Assembly: GCA_945833895.1 (NCBI GenBank)
Contig: CAMAGQ010000047.1
Location: 1-10,761 of the forward strand
Length of the DNA stretch: 10,761 nucleotides
Direction: 5' to 3'
Origin: an uncultured bacterium
GTDB taxonomy: Bacteria; Cyanobacteriota; Vampirovibrionia; Gastranaerophilales; Gastranaerophilaceae
Shown: positions 6,085-10,761 of the stretch, piece by piece
How positions within the stretch are numbered: position 1 is the first letter of the stretch
How the letters are laid out: every line of letters starts with the position of its first letter
Position numbers and translations under genes: made by a program
The notes under the pieces: model-generated
What the model was told of the DNA's origin: nothing
Databases searched by the model: none
Seen by the model: only the letters and a program-made list of their open reading frames with translations

Positions 6085-7542
6085 GTGAACAAAATAAAAA
6101 AAGTATTGATTTGCATGTTCATTACAGCAACACTGGCAACAGCATGCCCCGCATTTGCTCTCCAAGATATTAAGGTTGAGCCAAATTCCGTATTATCATT
6201 GAACGATTGCATAACAATAGCACTGAAAAACAGTCCGTATATTAAAAGTGCGAAGTACAATTACGAAATATCAAAAACAGGAGTAACGCTTGCTCGTTCT
6301 GAATTTTTCCCAACGCTTGGTGTCGGAACGGGTTACAATTATACGGGAACAAAAGACAAAAGAGGATCACGTCATTCCGACCTTTACTCGGTTGAGGCTA
6401 CACTTAACCAATTAATCTGGAATTTCGGAAAAACCAACGCAAGAATAAGAATGGAAAAGTTCTATAAAATTGCCGACCAATATACATTTGACAACACGGT
6501 AAGAGAAACCATTTTCAATGTAAAACAAAGATATTATGAAGTTCTCGCCTCTCGTGCAACTGTCCTAATCAACAAAGCATACGTTGACATTAACGAACGA
6601 AACTACCAGAGAACAAAAGCCTATTTTGATGAAGGGATTAAATCAAAAATTGACGTTGTTAATGCCGAAGTTACCTTGAGTGATTCAAAAATCGCTCTTA
6701 TTCAATCCCAAAACAACTACAAAAATTCTCTTGTCAATTTGAATAACACCATGTATTTGAAAGATGCTCCGCAGTATTCGATTTCAAGCACAGAAGAATT
6801 TAATATAAAAAACAATGTTGCGCCCGTTGATTTGACAGACATGGAGCGTCCTGCCGTAAGTAAAAGTTCCAAAGCACCAGATAAAGTAACAGATGCAAAA
6901 TTGATGACCTCCGTAGAAAAATGGGATGTTCTGACAGATTATGAGGTGAAAGAATTTCCGTACTCATTTGAAGAGTGTATTGAAATGGCTTACAAAAACA
7001 GAGCCGATTTAAAAGCCTACACATCAACACTTGATGCGGTAAAAGAAAATTTACTTTACGTAAAAAGAAACTACTATCCGGAGATTTCAGCAAACGCGGG
7101 ATACGGATATAGAGATATGAACAATACAAATTCTCTGAATGTTGGTGTAAACTTATCAAGTGCAGTTAACATAATGGCACAGAAAGCAAATGTTGATGCC
7201 GCCGAATTTCAGGTCGATATTGCAGAAAACTCATTAAATCAGTTAAATCAGGATATTTATTTCGAAGTTCAAAATGCGTACATTAACATGATTGAACTTG
7301 AAAAACAAATCCCGCTTTTAGCGGTAAAAGTAAATCAAACACTGGAAAATTATGAACTTGCAGAAGGCAGATATTACGTCGGCTTGGGTGATTATATTCA
7401 ACTTCAAGATGCAAAAGTAAATTACAACAATGCACAATGTTCATATATTGAAACAATTTATAGATACAACGTAGCAAAAGCTGAATTGGAAAGTGTAATC
7501 GCACTTCCGCAGGAAGTTACGCTTTCAATAGAGGAAAAATAG
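6085..7542 (+). CDS. tolC: TolC-family outer-membrane efflux protein
   Basis: This is the outer-membrane channel of a tripartite pump, giving substrates passage from periplasm to outside. The 485 residues (E. coli TolC precursor about 493) begin with a signal peptide (MNKIKKVLICMF..., probable cleavage after ACPAFA, residue 25). A cysteine at 21 leaves a lipoprotein form possible, though position -3 is Ala rather than Leu. Two outer-membrane-efflux repeats follow: about 37-230 (SLNDCITIALKNSPYI, then FFPTLGVG) and about 291-475 (SFEECIEMAYKNRADL, YYPEISANAGYG, then YYVGLGDYIQLQDA). A roughly 60-residue polar linker (231-290) lies between the halves. The start is GTG, with AGAGGA 6 bases before it. 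It is the first gene of the operon and is separated by one base from the adaptor gene. Confidence 0.92.
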   Translation: MNKIKKVLICMFITATLATACPAFALQDIKVEPNSVLSLNDCITIALKNSPYIKSAKYNYEISKTGVTLARSEFFPTLGVGTGYNYTGTKDKRGSRHSDLYSVEATLNQLIWNFGKTNARIRMEKFYKIADQYTFDNTVRETIFNVKQRYYEVLASRATVLINKAYVDINERNYQRTKAYFDEGIKSKIDVVNAEVTLSDSKIALIQSQNNYKNSLVNLNNTMYLKDAPQYSISSTEEFNIKNNVAPVDLTDMERPAVSKSSKAPDKVTDAKLMTSVEKWDVLTDYEVKEFPYSFEECIEMAYKNRADLKAYTSTLDAVKENLLYVKRNYYPEISANAGYGYRDMNNTNSLNVGVNLSSAVNIMAQKANVDAAEFQVDIAENSLNQLNQDIYFEVQNAYINMIELEKQIPLLAVKVNQTLENYELAEGRYYVGLGDYIQLQDAKVNYNNAQCSYIETIYRYNVAKAELESVIALPQEVTLSIEEK

Positions 7543-7543
7543 A

Positions 7544-8749
7544 ATGAATTTAGATGAAATAAAGCAAAAATATTGTAAAAAAAGATATATCGCAATTCTT
7601 GTTGCAGTTTTGGCAATTGGCGGAGTTGCATATCAACAATACAACACAAAAAAGGTCATTTACAAGACCGAAAAGATTTCTAAATGTACAATAACGGACG
7701 TTGTCGAAGCCTCAGGAACAATTAACCCTGTAAACATCGTGAGCGTTGGTTCAACCGTATCAGGATTGATGAAAGAGATTTATGTAGACTACAACTCGGA
7801 AGTAAAAAAAGGGCAATTACTTGCACAAATTGACCCCGCAAACTTTCAAGCCTCAGTCGACCAAAACAGAGCACAAATAAACAACGCAGAAGCAAATCTT
7901 GCAAAACTTAACGCACAATTAGCACTTGCAGAAAAGACTTACAGACGTTACAAAAACCTTTATGCAAAAAACTTTGTTGCAAAAAGCGAACTTGACCAAG
8001 CCGAAAGCGATTACCTTGCACAAAAAGCATCAATCGGAGCTCAAAGAGCATCTATCGCACAGGCAAGAGCAACTTACAATACCGCAATGACAAACCTTGG
8101 TTATACAAAAATTATTGCACCTGTTGACGGAACAATAATTTCCCGTGACATAGACGTAGGACAGCCGGTTGCCGCAAGTTTTCAGGCTCCTGAACTTTTT
8201 ACCATTGCACAAGACCTCACAAAAATGCAAATAGAAGTTAACGTATCAGAAGCCGATATCGGACAGGTAAAAGAAGGTCAAGAAGTTGAATACACACTTG
8301 ACGGTTATCCTGACAGCACATTTTACGGAAAAGTTTCGCAGGTAAGACTTGACTCAACCACAACCTCTAACGTCGTAACTTATACTGTTATCGTAAGCGT
8401 TGATAACGAGGATTTGAAACTAAAACCGGGTATGACAGCAAATGTTTCCATCATAACAAAAAGAAGCAAAGATGTAATGTGTATTCCTACAACAGCCCTA
8501 AAATTCACCCCTGATAAAACAGGACAAAAATATCAGCATCAGGGAATTTGGATTTTAGCCGACGGAAAACCGCAAAGGGTTGATATAAAAGAAGGAGCAA
8601 GCGACGATTCTCAAACCGAAATTATCTCGAACAAGGTAAAAATAGGAGATAACGTAATTGTCGATGCCATAGGCGGGAAAAATTCTGCTAATATGCAAAC
8701 AGGCAACAAACAAAGACGCCACGGCGGACCTCCGGGAATGTTCAGATAA
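7544..8749 (+). CDS. macA: MacA-like periplasmic adaptor (HlyD/RND-MFP family)
   Basis: The adaptor links the inner-membrane ABC permease to the TolC channel and stimulates pumping in this family. The 401 residues contain an N-terminal membrane anchor (about 14-30, IAILVAVLAIGGVAY), a first lipoyl half (GLMKEIYVDYNSEVKKGQLLAQID, 74-97), and a coiled-coil hairpin (about 100-185). The second lipoyl half (APVDGTIISRDIDVGQPV, 192-209) and a beta-barrel (about 228-305, VSEADIG, LKPGM) follow, then a membrane-proximal domain. FQAPELFTIAQ after GQPVAAS closely resembles the MacA loop that carries a gating glutamine (here Q214). At the hairpin tip R135 and L139 match the TolC-contacting RLS motif, but the Ser position is Ala146. 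The C-terminal tail is Gly/Pro/Arg-rich (RRHGGPPGMF). GAGG at 7531-7534 lies inside the end of the TolC gene. It ends 17 bp before the ATPase gene. Confidence 0.92.
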   Translation: MNLDEIKQKYCKKRYIAILVAVLAIGGVAYQQYNTKKVIYKTEKISKCTITDVVEASGTINPVNIVSVGSTVSGLMKEIYVDYNSEVKKGQLLAQIDPANFQASVDQNRAQINNAEANLAKLNAQLALAEKTYRRYKNLYAKNFVAKSELDQAESDYLAQKASIGAQRASIAQARATYNTAMTNLGYTKIIAPVDGTIISRDIDVGQPVAASFQAPELFTIAQDLTKMQIEVNVSEADIGQVKEGQEVEYTLDGYPDSTFYGKVSQVRLDSTTTSNVVTYTVIVSVDNEDLKLKPGMTANVSIITKRSKDVMCIPTTALKFTPDKTGQKYQHQGIWILADGKPQRVDIKEGASDDSQTEIISNKVKIGDNVIVDAIGGKNSANMQTGNKQRRHGGPPGMFR

Positions 8750-8766
8750 AACAACAAGGTTATAAA

Positions 8767-9483
8767 ATGGATTTAATTGAAGTAAAACACGCAATAAAAA
8801 CTTATCAAACCGGAGAAGATTCGTTTAACGCTTTAAACGATGTATCGTTTAACGTTAAAAAAGGTGAATTTGTCGCAATTATGGGAACATCAGGTTCAGG
8901 AAAATCCACCTGTATGAATATGCTCGGAACACTCGATAAACCGACATCAGGTAGTTACTTCCTCGACGGAGAGAATATGCTTAATCTTGATAATAACAAA
9001 CTTGCAATGGTAAGATGCGAAAAAATCGGGTTTATATTTCAAGGATTTAATCTGATATCAAGGACTTCGGCATTAGATAACGTTTGCCTGCCGATGATTT
9101 ATAAAGGCGTGCCTGAAGAAGAACGAATTGAACGTGCAAAATGGGCATTAGAAATTGTCGGACTGAAAAATCGTGAAGACCACATGCCAAACCAGATGTC
9201 AGGCGGTCAACAGCAGCGTGTTGCTATCGCAAGGGCAATAGTAAACGATGCCCCGCTTATACTTGCCGACGAACCGACAGGAAACCTTGATACAAAAACA
9301 AGTATTGAGGTTATGGAATTTTTCATAAGGCTAAATGAAGAAATGGGCAAAACAATTGTTCTGGTTACTCACGAGCCTGATATCGCCGAATATACAAAAC
9401 GTGTTATGAAATTCAAAGACGGAAACATTGTTCTTGATGAGCCTAAAGTTAAATGGCTTGCTCACAGAAACAGGGAGACTTAA
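8767..9483 (+). CDS. ABC transporter ATPase, MacB N-terminal / LolD type
   Basis: This is the nucleotide-binding subunit that powers the MacB-like permease. The 238 residues hold all core ABC motifs: Walker A GTSGSGKST (40-48), Q-loop FQGFNLIS (Q92), signature MSGGQQQR (144-151), Walker B LILADEP (D168, E169) and the H-loop VTHEP (H202). The size and the LDNVCLPMIYKG segment fit the MacB/LolD/FtsE group, in which the ATPase works with a separate FtsX-like permease. In E. coli MacB the ATPase and permease are one chain; here they are two. A weak AAGG (8756-8759) precedes the ATG. Its TAA stop abuts the next ATG directly, so the two subunits are likely made in matched amounts. LolD-like lipoprotein release is a less likely role because an adaptor and TolC are present. 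Confidence 0.93.
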   Translation: MDLIEVKHAIKTYQTGEDSFNALNDVSFNVKKGEFVAIMGTSGSGKSTCMNMLGTLDKPTSGSYFLDGENMLNLDNNKLAMVRCEKIGFIFQGFNLISRTSALDNVCLPMIYKGVPEEERIERAKWALEIVGLKNREDHMPNQMSGGQQQRVAIARAIVNDAPLILADEPTGNLDTKTSIEVMEFFIRLNEEMGKTIVLVTHEPDIAEYTKRVMKFKDGNIVLDEPKVKWLAHRNRET

Positions 9484-10713
9484 ATGCTTGATTTCAAATC
9501 CATATTAAAAATGGCAACAGTGTCATTAAAAATAAACAGAATGCGTTCTATCCTGACGAGTTTAGGCATAATTATCGGGGTTAGTGCGGTGATAATAATG
9601 CTTGCAGTAGGTTCGGGTGCAAGTAAAAAGATTGCAAAAGACATGGAATCAATGGGCAGTAATCTGCTTATGATACGTTCGGCCTCTGCAAAATCCGGCG
9701 GGGTTAGAATGGGTTCCGGCACAAAACCGACACTTACAATGAAAGATGCCAACGCTATTGACGAAAAATGCCGCGGAATACTGGCTGTAGCACCATATTC
9801 AAGCGAATCAAAACAATTAACCTACGGAAACCAAAACTGGTCAACCAGTGTCGGCGGTACAACAGGTGCTTATTTTATGATAAGAAATTACGAAATAGAC
9901 ACAGGCAGAGGATTTATTCCTGAAGACATTAAAAACGGAACAAAAGTAACAGTAATCGGTCAAACCGTATCAACAGAACTTTTCGGAGATGTTGACCCGA
10001 TTGGTAAAACAATCAGAGTCGGTAATATTCCGTTCAAAGTTGTCGGACTATTGAAAACAAAAGGTTCAAGCGGGATGGGGCAAGATCAGGATGACATAAT
10101 ATTTATCCCGATAACGACCGCTCAAAGAAAGGTTTTCGGAACAGATTTCCCCGGAACTGTCAACATGATTGCCGTCAAAGCTCAAAATGACGAAATTATA
10201 ACAACAACACAAGAAGATATAACAGAATTACTGAAAAAGCGCCACAACATCGGAAAATCACAAGAAAACGATTTTGAAATAAGAAACCTTGCTGAAATGC
10301 AGGAAACCATAAAATCCGCAACCAAAACAATGTCGCTTTTACTCGGTGCGATAGCAGGGGTTTCGCTAATCGTCGGCGGTATCGGAATTATGAACATAAT
10401 GCTCGTTTCTGTTACAGAAAGAACAAAAGAAATCGGAATTCGTATGGCAATCGGAGCAAAAGCCTCCGACATTAGAATACAGTTTTTAATAGAATCATTC
10501 CTGTTGTCAATGATTGGCGGTTTAATCGGTGTAGCAATAGGGATTATCGGAGCAAACTTGATGCACTCGCTTGCCGGCATGAATATCGCCATAACACTTC
10601 CGTCAATTATACTGTCTTTAGGGTTTTCAGCCGCAATAGGTATAGGTTTCGGCTACTATCCTGCCTACAAAGCCTCTTTGCTAAACCCGATAGATGCCCT
10701 TAGATATGAATAA
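9484..10713 (+). CDS. macB: MacB-like ABC permease (FtsX family)
   Basis: This is the inner-membrane subunit of a mechanotransmission-type ABC pump. The 409 residues have the MacB layout: a first membrane helix (about 23-43, LTSLGIIIGVSAVIIMLAVG), a large periplasmic domain (about 50-275, with GRGF, GQTV, DPIGKTIRVG, F.VVGLL), then three helices (about 283-310, 335-358 and 370-393). The FtsX-family stretch ERTKEIGIRMAIGA (312-325) lies between helices 2 and 3 and contacts the ATPase. The C-terminus NPIDALRYE is typical of the family. The start abuts the ATPase stop, with AGGGAG (9472-9477) 6 bases upstream. Known substrates of relatives include macrolides, peptides, porphyrins and, in cyanobacteria, DevBCA-exported glycolipids; the cargo here is unknown. 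No terminator is visible before the window ends. Confidence 0.93.
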   Translation: MLDFKSILKMATVSLKINRMRSILTSLGIIIGVSAVIIMLAVGSGASKKIAKDMESMGSNLLMIRSASAKSGGVRMGSGTKPTLTMKDANAIDEKCRGILAVAPYSSESKQLTYGNQNWSTSVGGTTGAYFMIRNYEIDTGRGFIPEDIKNGTKVTVIGQTVSTELFGDVDPIGKTIRVGNIPFKVVGLLKTKGSSGMGQDQDDIIFIPITTAQRKVFGTDFPGTVNMIAVKAQNDEIITTTQEDITELLKKRHNIGKSQENDFEIRNLAEMQETIKSATKTMSLLLGAIAGVSLIVGGIGIMNIMLVSVTERTKEIGIRMAIGAKASDIRIQFLIESFLLSMIGGLIGVAIGIIGANLMHSLAGMNIAITLPSIILSLGFSAAIGIGFGYYPAYKASLLNPIDALRYE

Positions 10714-10728
10714 GAGGTAAACTATTCC

Positions 10729-10761
10729 ATCCCTTTGTATAAGGAGGAAGTGCCCCCCTTC
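10729..10761. repeat. Truncated copy of the C/G-run intergenic repeat
   Basis: CCCTTTGTATAAGGAGGAAG followed by TGCCCCCCTT matches the arm and bulge of the element at 3306-3328 (CCCTTTG, AGGAGGAAGT, C-run), with a four-base insertion. It sits just past the MacB-like stop and is cut by the window edge, so its closing arm cannot be seen. Confidence 0.5.

Noticed and set aside
10182..10592. 136-residue open frame on the minus strand inside the permease gene
   Set aside because: It is the antisense shadow of a highly conserved membrane protein gene, with no ribosome site or domain.

Overview
The window is AT-rich DNA from a Gram-negative-type (two-membrane) bacterium. This follows from a TolC-family outer-membrane channel with its adaptor, and from a large secreted filamentous-adhesin-like protein. 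The adhesin N-terminus, the MacAB-type operon and the dispersed intergenic repeats recall gut Candidatus Gastranaerophilales (non-photosynthetic Cyanobacteria/Melainabacteria). That assignment is from memory of such proteins, not from a search, so it is only moderately secure. There are eight protein genes and no tRNA, rRNA, CRISPR array, transposase or phage gene.

Positions 1-3217 run on the plus strand. A 74-residue helix-turn-helix-like protein (63-287) is followed by a 493-residue metallophosphatase/5'-nucleotidase without a signal peptide (383-1864). A short gap holds an inverted repeat and a strong hairpin terminator (1980-2017). Then comes prfB, release factor 2 (2128-3217), read through a +1 programmed frameshift at an in-frame TGA. 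The stretch 3218-3454 is non-coding, rich in C/G-run hairpins, and ends in a bidirectional terminator.

Positions 3455-5698 (minus strand) encode a 747-residue exported protein. It has a haemagglutinin/LktA-like N-terminal domain and about 18 degenerate repeats of roughly 24 residues, probably a beta-helix rod. A near-consensus promoter (TTGACA, 17 bp, GATAAT) drives it. A 386-bp divergent intergenic region separates it from a plus-strand operon of four tightly packed genes. These are a TolC-like channel (6085-7542), a MacA-like adaptor (7544-8749), an ABC ATPase (8767-9483) and a MacB-like permease (9484-10713). Together they form a complete tripartite efflux/export pump with MacB split into two polypeptides.

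The most interesting points are: the orphan adhesin facing a complete MacAB-TolC-type operon across a shared control region; the prfB recoding site together with a start that lacks a Shine-Dalgarno sequence; the 5'-nucleotidase that seems cytoplasmic and has an altered substrate motif; and short intergenic repeats that recur just after stop codons. I see no clearly new defence or mobile system.
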